From Lutraria lutraria (lineage: Eukaryota > Mollusca > Bivalvia > Venerida > Mactridae), in contig OZ026835.1 in assembly GCA_964023205.1 (NCBI GenBank), positions 46,432,595 through 46,496,594 of the forward strand: a stretch of 64,000 nt of DNA. The letters are read 5' to 3'. Below are positions 35,106 through 48,380 of this stretch, one piece after another (positions within the stretch are counted from its first letter, which is position 1; every line of letters starts with the position of its first letter). The position numbers and the translations under genes are program-made. The notes under the pieces are model-generated. The model was given only the letters and a program-made list of their open reading frames with translations, was not told where the DNA came from and did not search any database.

Positions 35106-38100
35106 ATAGGCACTTTGACGTGATGTCCACCCCAAGTTGTCCACCCCATGTCCACCCCACGTGACCAATCTATATTTAGAAGTCACGTGGTACAGTCACA
35201 TGGTGAATAATTTTTATATATAGAACAGAATGAAAGGCGGAGCTAATTTGTATGCGAGCGCATGTTAACCGTTTATTTGAATCATTTCAGTTTTGGAGCT
35301 CGTTGGGTTCGGACGTGTTGCTGGTATTATTGTTTTTATCGGAATTATTGTTAAAAAGATTTTTGTTGGATATGAAATAAATACGGTAAGCTAGTTTTAT
35401 TTATTTTGTTGTATTTAGCTGCCATACGTGATGGATTAATTTGAATCGAAGGCTTCCGGCTGGAATATTTGAGCCAATCGGGTTGCATGGTTGGATTGAA
35501 GCCTGCCAGGTAGCCGGATGGCAGCTAAGCAACGGGGCGTAGAGCCATTTTGGATATCGATTACTGATATTGTTTGAATGCTGGGTCTGTCTGTCGGCAG
35601 AAACATTCAGTCAGCCAGCCGGCCCGTTGGCCGCCTATGAATTTCAGTGCTGGGCTCGAACCTGGCCAGCTGGACGGCTGTTCTGGGTGAGCCATTTGCT
35701 GTTTTTAGTATTGATATTGTTGAAAGGTCTGTCTGACTGTCGGCAGAGCCAGCTGCGGAGCCAGCCGGCACGCCATGCATTAATTTGGGTGCTGGATCCG
35801 AACCTGAAAAGCAGTTAGTTAGTAAGTAAGTTAGTGGTAACTGCGCCATCGTCGGGTCCCAAGTCCCGAGTGTGAAAGCAGGAGGGCCACTTAATTGTGG
35901 ACTTGTATTTACATATTTACAAGGCATTGTTCTAAAAAGAAATAAATCTATTTATAGTAACAATGGTAACTTTTGCTTACCCTAGCTAACTTTTTGTCTT
36001 ATTTGCGTTAAAGGGCTTACTGTTTTTGGGTACTGTGCTTATGTAGTATCATGGACTGTACAGAAGCTTACTTTGGAGGCTTTGAAAGTCTATAAACGCA
36101 AGCAATCTCAGCCTTCCACTATATCTATAGAGTCAGCTTGGGTAATCAAAGTTACTAAAAATAGATTTCCCAATTTGCTAACCCTATTTGCTAACTCTTG
36201 TAAGTATTTGATTACCTTACCCTAGCTGACACTTGATGACTTTTGTTAACTCTTGGTCTCATTTGAGTTAAAGGAGCTTACTGTTTTGAGTATTGTTCTT
36301 AGCTAGGTAACTGATGCCAGATTTGCTAACTCTGGTAAGTATTTGATTACTCTAGCTAACTCTTGATTACTCTTGTTAACTCTTGGTCTTATTTGAGTTA
36401 AGGGAGCTTACTAGGGTTGAGTATTGTGCTTAGCTAGGTTACTGAAGAGTAATTAAGTTGAGTTTAGTCTTTTGAAAAGGCGAGAGTTAACAAGAATCCT
36501 GGTAAGGGTTAATGAGAAATTTGCTAACTCTGGTAAGTATTTGATTACTCTAGCTAACTCTTGATTACTCTTGTTAACTCTTGGTCTTATTTGAGTTAAG
36601 GGAGCTTACTAGGGTTGAGTATTGTGCTTAGCTAGGTTACTGAAGAGTAATTAAGTTGAGTTTAGTCTTTTGAAAAGGCGAGAGTTAACAAGAATCCTGG
36701 TAAGGGTTAATGAGAAATTTGCTAACTCTGGTAAGTATTTGATTACTCTAGCTAACTCTTGATTACTCTTGTTAACTCTTGGTCTTATTTGAGTTAAGGG
36801 AGCTTACTAGGGTTGAGTATTGTGCTTAGCTAGGTTACTGAAGAGTAATTAAGTTGAGTTTAGTCTTTTGAAAAGGCGAGAGTTAACAAGAATCCTGGTA
36901 AGGGTTAATGAGAAATTTGCTAACTCTGGTAAGTATTTGATTACTCTAGCTAACTCTTGATTACTCTTGTTAACTCTTGGTCTTATTTGAGTTAAGGGAG
37001 CTTACTAGGGTTGAGTATTGTGCTTAGCTAGGTTACTGAAGAGTAATTAAGTTGAGTTTAGTCTTTTGAAAAGGCGAGAGTTAACAAGAATCCTGGTAAG
37101 GGTTAATGAGAAATTTGCTAACTCTGGTAAGTATTTGATTACTCTAGCTAACTCTTGATTACTCTTGTTAACTCTTGGTCTTATTTGAGTTAAGGGAGCT
37201 TACTAGGGTTGAGTATTGTGCTTAGCTAGGTTACTGAAGAGTAATTAAGTTGAGTTTAGTCTTTTGAAAAGGCGAGAGTTAACAAGAATCCTGGTAAGGG
37301 TTAATGAGAAATTTGCTAACTCTGGTAAGTATTTGATTACTCTAGCTAACTCTTGATTACTCTTGTTAACTCTTGGTCTTATTTGAGTTAAGGGAGCTTA
37401 CTAGGGTTGAGTATTGTGCTTAGCTAGGTTACTGAAGAGTAATTAAGTTGAGTTTAGTCTTTTGAAAAGGCGAGAGCTAGCAAGAATCCTGGTAAGGGTT
37501 AATGAGAAATTTGCTAACTCTGGTAAGTATTTGATTACTCTAGCTAACTCTTGATTACTCTTGTTAACTCTTGGTCTTATTTGAGTTAAGGGAGCTTACT
37601 AGGGTTGAGTATTGTGCTTAGCTAGGTTACTGAAGAGTAATTAAGTTGAGTTTAGTCTTTTGAAAAGGCGAGAGCTAGCAAGAATCCTGGTAAGGGTTAA
37701 TGAGAAATTTGCTAACTCTGGTAAGTATTTGATTACTCTAGCTAACTCTTGATTACTCTTGTTAACTCTTGGTCTTATTTGAGTTAAGGGAGCTTACTAG
37801 GGTTGAGTATTGTGCTTAGCTAGGTTACTGAAGAGTAATTAAGTTGAGTTTAGTCTTTTGAAAAGGCGAGAGTTAACAAGAATCCTGGTAAGGGTTAATG
37901 AGAAATTTGCTAACTCTGGTAAGTATTTGATTACTCTAGCTAACTCTTGATTACTCTTGTTAACTCTTGGTCTTATTTGAGTTAAGGGAGCTTACTAGGG
38001 TTGAGTATTGTGCTTAGCTAGGTTACTGAAGAGTAATTAAGTTGAGTTTAGTCTTTTGAAAAGGCGAGAGTTAACAAGAATCCTGGTAAGGGTTAATGAG

Positions 38101-41100
38101 AAATTTGCTAACTCTGGTAAGTATTTGATTACTCTAGCTAACTCTTGATTACTCTTGTTAACTCTTGGTCTTATTTGAGTTAAGGGAGCTTACTAGGGTT
38201 GAGTATTGTGCTTAGCTAGGTTACTGAAGAGTAATTAAGTTGAGTTTAGTCTTTTGAAAAGGCGAGAGTTAACAAGAATCCTGGTAAGGGTTAATGAGAA
38301 ATTTGCTAACTCTGGTAAGTATTTGATTACTCTAGCTAACTCTTGATTACTCTTGTTAACTCTTGGTCTTATTTGAGTTAAGGGAGCTTACTAGGGTTGA
38401 GTATTGTGCTTAGCTAGGTTACTGAAGAGTAATTAAGTTGAGTTTAGTCTTTTGAAAAGGCGAGAGTTAACAAGAATCCTGGTAAGGGTTAATGAGAAAT
38501 TTGCTAACTCTGGTAAGTATTTGATTACTCTAGCTAACTCTTGATTACTCTTGTTAACTCTTGGTCTTATTTGAGTTAAGGGAGCTTACTAGGGTTGAGT
38601 ATTGTGCTTAGCTAGGTTACTGAAGAGTAATTAAGTTGAGTTTAGTCTTTTGAAAAGGCGAGAGTTAACAAGAATCCTGGTAAGGGTTAATGAGAAATTT
38701 GCTAACTCTGGTAAGTATTTGATTACTCTAGCTAACTCTTGATTACTCTTGTTAACTCTTGGTCTTATTTGAGTTAAGGGAGCTTACTAGGGTTGAGTAT
38801 TGTGCTTAGCTAGGTTACTGAAGAGTAATTAAGTTGAGTTTAGTCTTTTGAAAAGGCGAGAGCTAGCAAGAATCCTGGTAAGGGTTAATGAGAAATTTGC
38901 TAACTCTGGTAAGTATTTGATTACTCTAGCTAACTCTTGATTACTCTTGTTAACTCTTGGTCTTATTTGAGTTAAGGGAGCTTACTAGGGTTGAGTATTG
39001 TGCTTAGCTAGGTTACTGAAGAGTAATTAAGTTGAGTTTAGTCTTTTGAAAAGGCGAGAGCTAGCAAGAATCCTGGTAAGGGTTAATGAGAAATTTGCTA
39101 ACTCTGGTAAGTATTTGATTACTCTAGCTAACTCTTGATTACTCTTGTTAACTCTTGGTCTTATTTGAGTTAAGGGAGCTTACTAGGGTTGAGTATTGTG
39201 CTTAGCTAGGTTACTGAAGAGTAATTAAGTTGAGTTTAGTCTTTTGAAAAGGCGAGAGTTAACAAGAATCCTGGTAAGGGTTAATGAGAAATTTGCTAAC
39301 TCTGGTAAGTATTTGATTACTCTAGCTAACTCTTGATTACTCTTGTTAACTCTTGGTCTTATTTGAGTTAAGGGAGCTTACTAGGGTTGAGTATTGTGCT
39401 TAGCTAGGTTACTGAAGAGTAATTAAGTTGAGTTTAGTCTTTTGAAAAGGCGAGAGTTAACAAGAATCCTGGTAAGGGTTAATGAGAAATTTGCTAACTC
39501 TGGTAAGTATTTGATTACTCTAGCTAACTCTTGATTACTCTTGTTAACTCTTGGTCTTATTTGAGTTAAGGGAGCTTACTAGGGTTGAGTATTGTGCTTA
39601 GCTAGGTTACTGAAGAGTAATTAAGTTGAGTTTAGTCTTTTGAAAAGGCGAGAGCTAGCAAGAATCCTGGTAAGGGTTAATGAGAAATTTGCTAACTCTG
39701 GTAAGTATTTGATTACTCTAGCTAACTCTTGATTACTCTTGTTAACTCTTGGTCTTATTTGAGTTAAGGGAGCTTACTAGGGTTGAGTATTGTGCTTAGC
39801 TAGGTTACTGAAGAGTAATTAAGTTGAGTTTAGTCTTTTGAAAAGGCGAGAGCTAGCAAGAATCCTGGTAAGGGTTAATGAGAAATTTGCTAACTCTGGT
39901 AAGTATTTGATTACTCTAGCTAACTCTTGATTACTCTTGTTAACTCTTGGTCTTATTTGAGTTAAGGGAGCTTACTAGGGTTGAGTATTGTGCTTAGCTA
40001 GGTTACTGAAGAGTAATTAAGTTGAGTTTAGTCTTTTGAAAAGGCGAGAGTTAACAAGAATCCTGGTAAGGGTTAATGAGAAATTTGCTAACTCTGGTAA
40101 GTATTTGATTACTCTAGCTAACTCTTGATTACTCTTGTTAACTCTTGGTCTTATTTGAGTTAAGGGAGCTTACTAGGGTTGAGTATTGTGCTTAGCTAGG
40201 TTACTGAAGAGTAATTAAGTTGAGTTTAGTCTTTTGAAAAGGCGAGAGTTAACAAGAATCCTGGTAAGGGTTAATGAGAAATTTGCTAACTCTGGTAAGT
40301 ATTTGATTACTCTAGCTAACTCTTGATTACTCTTGTTAACTCTTGGTCTTATTTGAGTTAAGGGAGCTTACTAGGGTTGAGTATTGTGCTTAGCTAGGTT
40401 ACTGAAGAGTAATTAAGTTGAGTTTAGTCTTTTGAAAAGGCGAGAGTTAACAAGAATCCTGGTAAGGGTTAATGAGAAATTTGCTAACTCTGGTAAGTAT
40501 TTGATTCCTCTAGCTAACTCTTGATTACTCTTGTTAACTCTTGGTCTTATTTGAGTTAAGGGAGCTTACTAGGGTTGAGTATTGTGCTTAGCTAGGTTAC
40601 TGAAGAGTAATTAAGTTGAGTTTAGTCTTTTGAAAAGGCGAGAGCTAGCAAGAATCCTGGTAAGGGTTAATGAGAAATTTGCTAACTCTGGTAAGTATTT
40701 GATTACTCTAGCTAACTCTTGATTACTCTTGTTAACTCTTGGTCTTATTTGAGTTAAGGGAGCTTACTAGGGTTGAGTATTGTGCTTAGCTAGGTTACTG
40801 AAGAGTAATTAAGTTGAGTTTAGTCTTTTGAAAAGGCGAGAGTTAACAAGAATCCTGGTAAGGGTTAATGAGAAATTTGCTAACTCTGGTAAGTATTTGA
40901 TTACTCTAGCTAACTCTTGATTACTCTTGTTAACTCTTGGTCTTATTTGAGTTAAGGGAGCTTACTAGGGTTGATTATTGTGCTTAGCTAGGTTACTGAA
41001 GAGTAATTAAGTTGAGTTTAGTCTTTTGAAAAGGCGAGAGTTAACAAGAATCCTGGTAAGGGTTAATGAGAAATTTGCTAACTCTGGTAAGTATTTGATT

Positions 41101-41927
41101 ACTCTAGCTAACTCTTGATTACTCTTGTTAACTCTTGGTCTTATTTGAGTTAAGGGAGCTTACTAGGGTTGATTATTGTGCTTAGCTAGGTTACTGAAGA
41201 GTAATTAAGTTGAGTTTAGTCTTTTGAAAAGGCGAGAGTTAACAAGAATCCGGGTAAGGGTTAATGAGAAATTTGCTAACTCTGGTAAGTATTTGATTAC
41301 TCTAGCTAACTCTTGATTACTCTTGTTAACTCTTGGTCTTATTTGAGTTAAGGGAGCTTACTAGGGTTGAGTATTGTGCTTAGCTAGGTTACTGAAGAGT
41401 AATTAAGTTGAGTTTAGTCTTTTGAAAAGGCGAGAGTTAACAAGAATCCTGGTAAGGGTTAATGAGAAATTTGCTAACTCTGGTAAGTATTTGATTACTC
41501 TAGCTAACTCTTGATTACTCTTGTTAACTCTTGGTCTTATTTGAGTTAAGGGAGCTTACTAGGGTTGAGTATTGTGCTTAGCTAGGTTACTGAAGAGTAA
41601 TTAAGTTGAGTTTAGTCTTTTGAAAAGGCGAGAGTTAACAAGAATCCTGGTAAGGGTTAATGAGAAATTTGCTAACTCTGGTAAGTATTTGATTACTCTA
41701 GCTAACTCTTGATTACTCTTGTTAACTCTTGGTCTTATTTGAGTTAAGGGAGCTTACTAGGGTTGAGTATTGTGCTTAGCTAGGTTACTGAAGAGTAATT
41801 AAGTTGAGTTTAGTCTTTTGAAAAGGCGAGAGTTAGCAAGAATCCGGGTAAGGGTTAATGAGAAATTTGCTAACTCTGGTAAGTATTTGATTACTCTAGC
41901 TGACTCTTGATTACTCTTGTTAACTCT
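35106..41927 (+). repeat. Subtelomeric cassette 5, class D (long satellite array)
   Basis: A variant head (35106-36169) carries markers ATGCGAGCGCAT (palindrome broken), GATTACTGAT, AAGTAAGTTAGTGG and TATAAACGCA. The array (36170-41927) has a degenerate unit and then 28 units of exactly 198 bp (36323 to 41867), plus a cut unit. Linkers are of two kinds, GAGTTAACAAG (T) and GAGCTAGCAAG (C), in the order T5 C2 T5 C2 T2 C2 T3 C T5, then a final GAGTTAGCAAG. Units with GGTTGATTATTG lie at about 40971 and 41169. The a, c and d linkers of L/S cassettes are absent. Confidence 0.95.
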
Positions 41928-41962
41928 AGGGTTAGGGTTAGGGTTAGGGGTTAGGGTTAGGG
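41928..41962 (+). repeat. Telomere-type tract 6
   Basis: AGGG, TTAGGG units and one TTAGGGG, 35 bp. The join is at a different place in the satellite unit (GTTAACTCT/AGGG) from the L and S cassettes. Confidence 0.95.
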
Positions 41963-41963
41963 T

Positions 41964-44842
41964 ATAGGCACTTTGACGTGATGTCCACCCCAAGTTGTCC
42001 ACCCCATGTCCACCCCACGTGACCAATCTATATTTAGAAGTCACGTGGTACAGTCACATGGTGAATAATTTCTATATATAGAACAGAATGAAAGGCGGAG
42101 CTAATTTGTATGCGCGCGCATGTTAACCGTTTATTTGAATCATTTCAGTTTTGGAGCTCGTTGGGTTCGGACGTGTTGCTGGTATTATTGTTTTTATCGG
42201 AATTATTGTTAAAAAGATTTTTGTTGGATATGAAATAAATACGGTAAGCTAGTTTTATTTATTTTGTTGTATTTAGCTGCCATACGTGATGGATTAATTT
42301 GAATCGAAGGCTTCCGGCTGGAATATTTGAGCCAATCGGGTTGCATGGTTGGATTGAAGCCTGCCAGGTAGCCGGATGGCAGCTAAGCAACGGGGCGTAG
42401 AGCCATTTTGGATATCGATTATTGATATTGTTTGAATGCTGGGTCTGTCTGTCGGCAGAAACATTCAGTCAGCCAGCCGGCCCGTTGGCCGCCTATGAAT
42501 TTCAGTGCTGGGCTCGAACCTGGCCAGCTGGACGGCTGTTCTGGGTGAGCCATTTGCTGTTTTTAGTATTGATATTGTTGAAAGGTCTGTCTGACTGTCG
42601 GCAGAGCCAGCTGCGGAGCCAGCCGGCACGCCATGCATTAATTTGGGTGCTGGATCCGAACCTGAAAAGCAGTTAGTTAGTAAGTAAGTAAGTGGTAACT
42701 GCGCCATCGTCGGGTCCCAAGTCCCGAGTGTGAAAGCAGGAGGGCCACTTAATTGTGGACTTGTATTTACATATTTACAAGGCATTGTTCTAAAAAGAAA
42801 TAAATCTATTTATAGTAACAATGGTAACTTTTGCTTACCCTAGCTAACTTTTTGTCTTATTTGCGTTAAAGGGCTTACTGTTTTTGGGTACTGTGCTTAT
42901 GTAGTATCATGGACTGTACAGAAGCTTACTTTGGAGGCTTTGAAAGTCTATATACGCAAGCAATCTCAGCCTTCCACTATATCTATAGAGTCAGCTTGGG
43001 TAATCAAAGTTACTAAAAATAGATTTCCCAATTTGCTAACCCTATTTGCTAACTCTTGTAAGTATTTGATTACCCTAGCTGACACTTGATGACTCTTGTT
43101 AACTCTTGGTCTCATTTGAGTTAAAGGAGCTTACTGTTTTTGAGTATTGTTCTTAGCTAGGTAACTGATGCCAGATTTGCTAACTCTGGTAAGTATTTGA
43201 TTACCCTAGCTGACTCTTGATAACTCTTGTTAACTCTTGGTCTTATTTGAGTTAAGGGAGCTTACTAGGGTTGAGTATTGTGCTTAGCTAGGTTACTGAA
43301 GAGTAATTAAGTTGAGTTTAGTCTTTTGAAAAGGCGAGAGTTAGCAATGGTTAAGGGTTAGGGTTAATGAGAAATTTGCTAACTCTGGTAAGTATTTGAT
43401 TACTCTAGCTAACTCTTGATTACTCTTGTTAACTCTTGGTCTTATTTGAGTTAAGGGAGCTTACTAGGGTTGAGTATTGTGCTTAGCTAGGTTACTGAAG
43501 AGTAATTAAGTTGAGTTTAGTCTTTTGAAAAGGCGAGAGTTAGCAAGAATCCTGGTAAGGGTTAATGAGAAATTTGCTAACTCTGGTAAGTATTTGATTA
43601 CTCTAGCTAACTCTTGATTACTCTTGTTAACTCTTGGTCTTATTTGAGTTAAGGGAGCTTACTAGGGTTGAGTATTGTGCTTAGCTAGGTTACTGAAGAG
43701 TAATTAAGTTGAGTTTAGTCTTTTGAAAAGGCGAGAGTTAGCAAGGGTTAAGGGTTAACGAGAAATTTGCTAACTCTGGTAAGTATTTGATTACTCTAGC
43801 TAACTCTTGATTACTCTTGTTAACTCTTGGTCTTATTTGAGTTAAGGGAGCTTACTAGGGTTGAGAATTGTGCTTAGCTAGGTTACTGAAGAGTAATTAA
43901 GTTGAGTTTAGTCTTTTGAAAAGGCGAGAGTTAGCAAGAATCCTGGTAAGGGTTAATGAGAAATTTGCTAACTCTGGTAAGTATTTGATTACTCTAGCTA
44001 ACTCTTGATTACTCTTGTTAACTCTTGGTCTTATTTGAGTTAAGGGAGCTTACTAGGGTTGAGTATTGTGCTTAGCTAGGTTACTGAAGAGTAATTAAGT
44101 TGAGTTTAGTCTTTTGAAAAGGCGAGAGTTAGCAAGCATCCGGGTAAGGGTTAACGAGAAATTTGCTAACTCTGGTAAGTATTTGATTACTCTAGCTGAC
44201 TCTTGATTACTCTTGTTAACTCTTGGTCTTATTTGAGTTAAGGGAGCTTACTAGGGTTGAGTATTGTGCTTAGCTAGGTTACTGAAGAGTAATTAAGTTG
44301 AGTTTAGTCTTTTGAAAAGGCGAGAGTTAGCAAGGGTTAAGGGTTAACGAGAAATTTGCTAACTCTGGTAAGTATTTGATTACTCTAGCTAACTCTTGAT
44401 TACTCTTGTTAACTCTTGGTCTTATTTGAGTTAAGGGAGCTTACTAGGGTTGAGTATTGTGCTTAGCTAGGTTACTGAAGAGTAATTAAGTTGAGTTTAG
44501 TCTTTTGAAAAGGCGAGAGTTAGCAATGGTTAAGGGTTAGGGTTAATGAGAAATTTGCTAACTCTGGTAAGTATTTGATTACTCTAGCTAACTCTTGATT
44601 ACTCTTGTTAACTCTTGGTGTTATTTGAGTTAAGGGAGCTTACTAGGGTTGAGTATTGTGCTTAGCTAGGTTACTGAAGAGTAATTAAGTTGAGTTTAGT
44701 CTTTTGAAAAGGCGAGAGTTAGCAAGAATCCTGGTAAGGGTTAATGAGAAATTTGCTAACTCTGGTAAGTATTTGATTACTCTAGCTAACTCTTGATTAC
44801 TCTTGTTAACTCTTGGTCTTATTTGAGTTAAGGGAGCTTACT
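41964..44842 (+). repeat. Subtelomeric cassette 6, class S
   Basis: Head 41964-43027, satellite array 43028-44842, with linker order a b c b d c a b. The 2908-bp period is the same as cassette 2. Confidence 0.95.
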
Positions 44843-44870
44843 AGGGTTAGGGTTAGGGTTAGGGTTAGGG
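44843..44870 (+). repeat. Telomere-type tract 7
   Basis: AGGG plus four TTAGGG, 28 bp, as after every S cassette. Confidence 0.95.
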
Positions 44871-44871
44871 T

Positions 44872-47800
44872 ATAGGCACTTTGACGTGATGTCCACCCCA
44901 AGTTGTCCACCCCATGTCCACCCCACGTGACCAATCTATATTTAGAAGTCACGTGGTACAGTCACATGGTGAATAATTTCTATATATAGAACAGAATGAA
45001 AGGCGGAGCTAATTTGTATGCGCGCGCATGTTAACCGTTTATTTGAATCATTTCAGTTTTGGAGCTCGTTGGGTTCGGACGTGTTGCTGGTATTATTGTT
45101 TTTATCGGAATTATTGTTAAAAAGATTTTTGTTGGATATGAAATAAATACGGTAAGCTAGTTTTATTTATTTTGTTGTATTTAGCTGCCATACGTGATGG
45201 ATTAATTTGAATCGAAGGCTTCCGGCTGGAATATTTGAGCCAATCGGGTTGCATGGTTGGATTGAAGCCTGCCAGGTAGCCGGATGGCAGCTAAGCAACG
45301 GGGCGTAGAGCCATTTTGGATATCGATTATTGATATTGTTTGAATGCTGGGTCTGTCTGTCGGCAGAAACATTCAGTCAGCCAGCCGGCCCGTTGGCCGC
45401 CTATGAATTTCAGTGCTGGGCTCGAACCTGGCCAGCTGGACGGCTGTTCTGGGTGAGCCATTTGCTGTTTTTAGTATTGATATTGTTGAAAGGTCTGTCT
45501 GACTGTCGGCAGAGCCAGCTGCGGAGCCAGCCGGCACGCCATGCATTAATTTGGGTGCTGGATCCGAACCTGAAAAGCAGTTAGTTAGTAAGTAAGTAAG
45601 TGGTAACTGCGCCATCGTCGGGTCCCAAGTCCCGAGTGTGAAAGCAGGAGGGCCACTTAATTGTGGACTTGTATTTACATATTTACAAGGCATTGTTCTA
45701 AAAAGAAATAAATCTATTTATAGTAACAATGGTAACTTTTGCTTACCCTAGCTAACTTTTTGTCTTATTTGCGTTAAAGGGCTTACTGTTTTTGGGTACT
45801 GTGCTTATGTAGTATCATGGACTGTACAGAAGCTTACTTTGGAGGCTTTGAAAGTCTATATACGCAAGCAATCTCAGCCTTCCACTATATCTATAGAGTC
45901 AGCTTGGGTAATCAAAGTTACTAAAAATAGATTTCCCAATTTGCTAACCCTATTTGCTAACTCTTGTAAGTATTTGATTACCCTAGCTGACACTTGATGA
46001 CTCTTGTTAACTCTTGGTCTCATTTGAGTTAAAGGAGCTTACTGTTTTTGAGTATTGTTCTTAGCTAGGTAACTGATGCCAGATTTGCTAACTCTGGTAA
46101 GTATTTGATTACCCTAGCTGACTCTTGATAACTCTTGTTAACTCTTGGTCTTATTTGAGTTAAGGGAGCTTACTAGGGTTGAGTATTGTGCTTAGCTAGG
46201 TTACTGAAGAGTAATTAAGTTGAGTTTAGTCTTTTGAAAAGGCGAGAGTTAGCAATGGTTAAGGGTTAGGGTTAATGAGAAATTTGCTAACTCTGGTAAG
46301 TATTTGATTACTCTAGCTAACTCTTGATTACTCTTGTTAACTCTTGGTCTTATTTGAGTTAAGGGAGCTTACTAGGGTTGAGTATTGTGCTTAGCTAGGT
46401 TACTGAAGAGTAATTAAGTTGAGTTTAGTCTTTTGAAAAGGCGAGAGTTAGCAAGAATCCTGGTAAGGGTTAATGAGAAATTTGCTAACTCTGGTAAGTA
46501 TTTGATTACTCTAGCTAACTCTTGATTACTCTTGTTAACTCTTGGTCTTATTTGAGTTAAGGGAGCTTACTAGGGTTGAGTATTGTGCTTAGCTAGGTTA
46601 CTGAAGAGTAATTAAGTTGAGTTTAGTCTTTTGAAAAGGCGAGAGTTAGCAAGGGTTAAGGGTTAACGAGAAATTTGCTAACTCTGGTAAGTATTTGATT
46701 ACTCTAGCTAACTCTTGATTACTCTTGTTAACTCTTGGTCTTATTTGAGTTAAGGGAGCTTACTAGGGTTGAGAATTGTGCTTAGCTAGGTTACTGAAGA
46801 GTAATTAAGTTGAGTTTAGTCTTTTGAAAAGGCGAGAGTTAGCAAGAATCCTGGTAAGGGTTAATGAGAAATTTGCTAACTCTGGTAAGTATTTGATTAC
46901 TCTAGCTAACTCTTGATTACTCTTGTTAACTCTTGGTCTTATTTGAGTTAAGGGAGCTTACTAGGGTTGAGTATTGTGCTTAGCTAGGTTACTGAAGAGT
47001 AATTAAGTTGAGTTTAGTCTTTTGAAAAGGCGAGAGTTAGCAAGCATCCGGGTAAGGGTTAACGAGAAATTTGCTAACTCTGGTAAGTATTTGATTACTC
47101 TAGCTGACTCTTGATTACTCTTGTTAACTCTTGGTCTTATTTGAGTTAAGGGAGCTTACTAGGGTTGAGTATTGTGCTTAGCTAGGTTACTGAAGAGTAA
47201 TTAAGTTGAGTTTAGTCTTTTGAAAAGGCGAGAGTTAGCAATGGTTAAGGGTTAGGGTTAACGAGAAATTTGCTAACTCTGGTATGTATTTGATTACTCT
47301 AGCTAACTCTTGATTACTCTTGTTAACTCTTGGTCTTATTTGAGTTAAGGGAGCTTACTAGGGTTGAGTATTGTGCTTAGCTAGGTTACTGAAGAGTAAT
47401 TAAGTTGAGTTTAGTCTTTTGAAAAGGCGAGAGTTAGCAAGAATCCTGGTAAGGGTTAATGAGAAATTTGCTAACTCTGGTAAGTATTTGATTACTCTAG
47501 CTAACTCTTGATTACTCTTGTTAACTCTTGGTCTTATTTGAGTTAAGGGAGCTTACTAGGGTTGAGTATTGTGCTTAGCTAGGTTACTGAAGAGTAATTA
47601 AGTTGAGTTTAGTCTTTTGAAAAGGCGAGAGTTAGCAAGAATCCTGGTAAGGGTTAATGAGAAATTTGCTAACTCTGGTAAGTATTTGATTACTCTAGCT
47701 AACTCTTGATTACTCTTGTTAACTCTTGGTCTTATTTGAGTTAAGGGAGCTTACTAGGGTTGAGTATTGTGCTTAGCTAGGTTACTGAAGAGTAATTAAG

Positions 47801-48345
47801 TTGAGTTTAGTCTTTTGAAAAGGCGAGAGTTAGCAAGGGTTAAGGGTTAACGAGAAATTTGCTAACTCTGGTAAGTATTTGATTACTCTAGCTAACTCTT
47901 GATTACTCTTGTTAACTCTTGGTCTTATTTGAGTTAAGGGAGCTTACTAGGGTTGAGTATTGTGCTTAGCTAGGTTACTGAAGAGTAATTAAGTTGAGTT
48001 TAGTCTTTTGAAAAGGCGAGAGTTAGCAATGGTTAAGGGTTAGGGTTAATGAGAAATTTGCTAACTCTGGTAAGTATTTGATTACTCTAGCTAACTCTTG
48101 ATTACTCTTGTTAACTCTTGGTGTTATTTGAGTTAAGGGAGCTTACTAGGGTTGAGTATTGTGCTTAGCTAGGTTACTGAAGAGTAATTAAGTTGAGTTT
48201 AGTCTTTTGAAAAGGCGAGAGTTAGCAAGAATCCTGGTAAGGGTTAATGAGAAATTTGCTAACTCTGGTAAGTATTTGATTACTCTAGCTAACTCTTGAT
48301 TACTCTTGTTAACTCTTGGTCTTATTTGAGTTAAGGGAGCTTACT
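44872..48345 (+). repeat. Subtelomeric cassette 7, class L
   Basis: Head 44872-45935, satellite array 45936-48345. The 3509-bp period and the L linker order are conserved, including the a' unit with GGTATGTA near 47281. Confidence 0.95.
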
Positions 48346-48379
48346 AGGGTTAGGGTTAGGGTTAGGGTTAGGGTTAGGG
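48346..48379 (+). repeat. Telomere-type tract 8
   Basis: AGGG plus five TTAGGG, 34 bp, as after L cassettes. Confidence 0.95.
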
Positions 48380-48380
48380 T

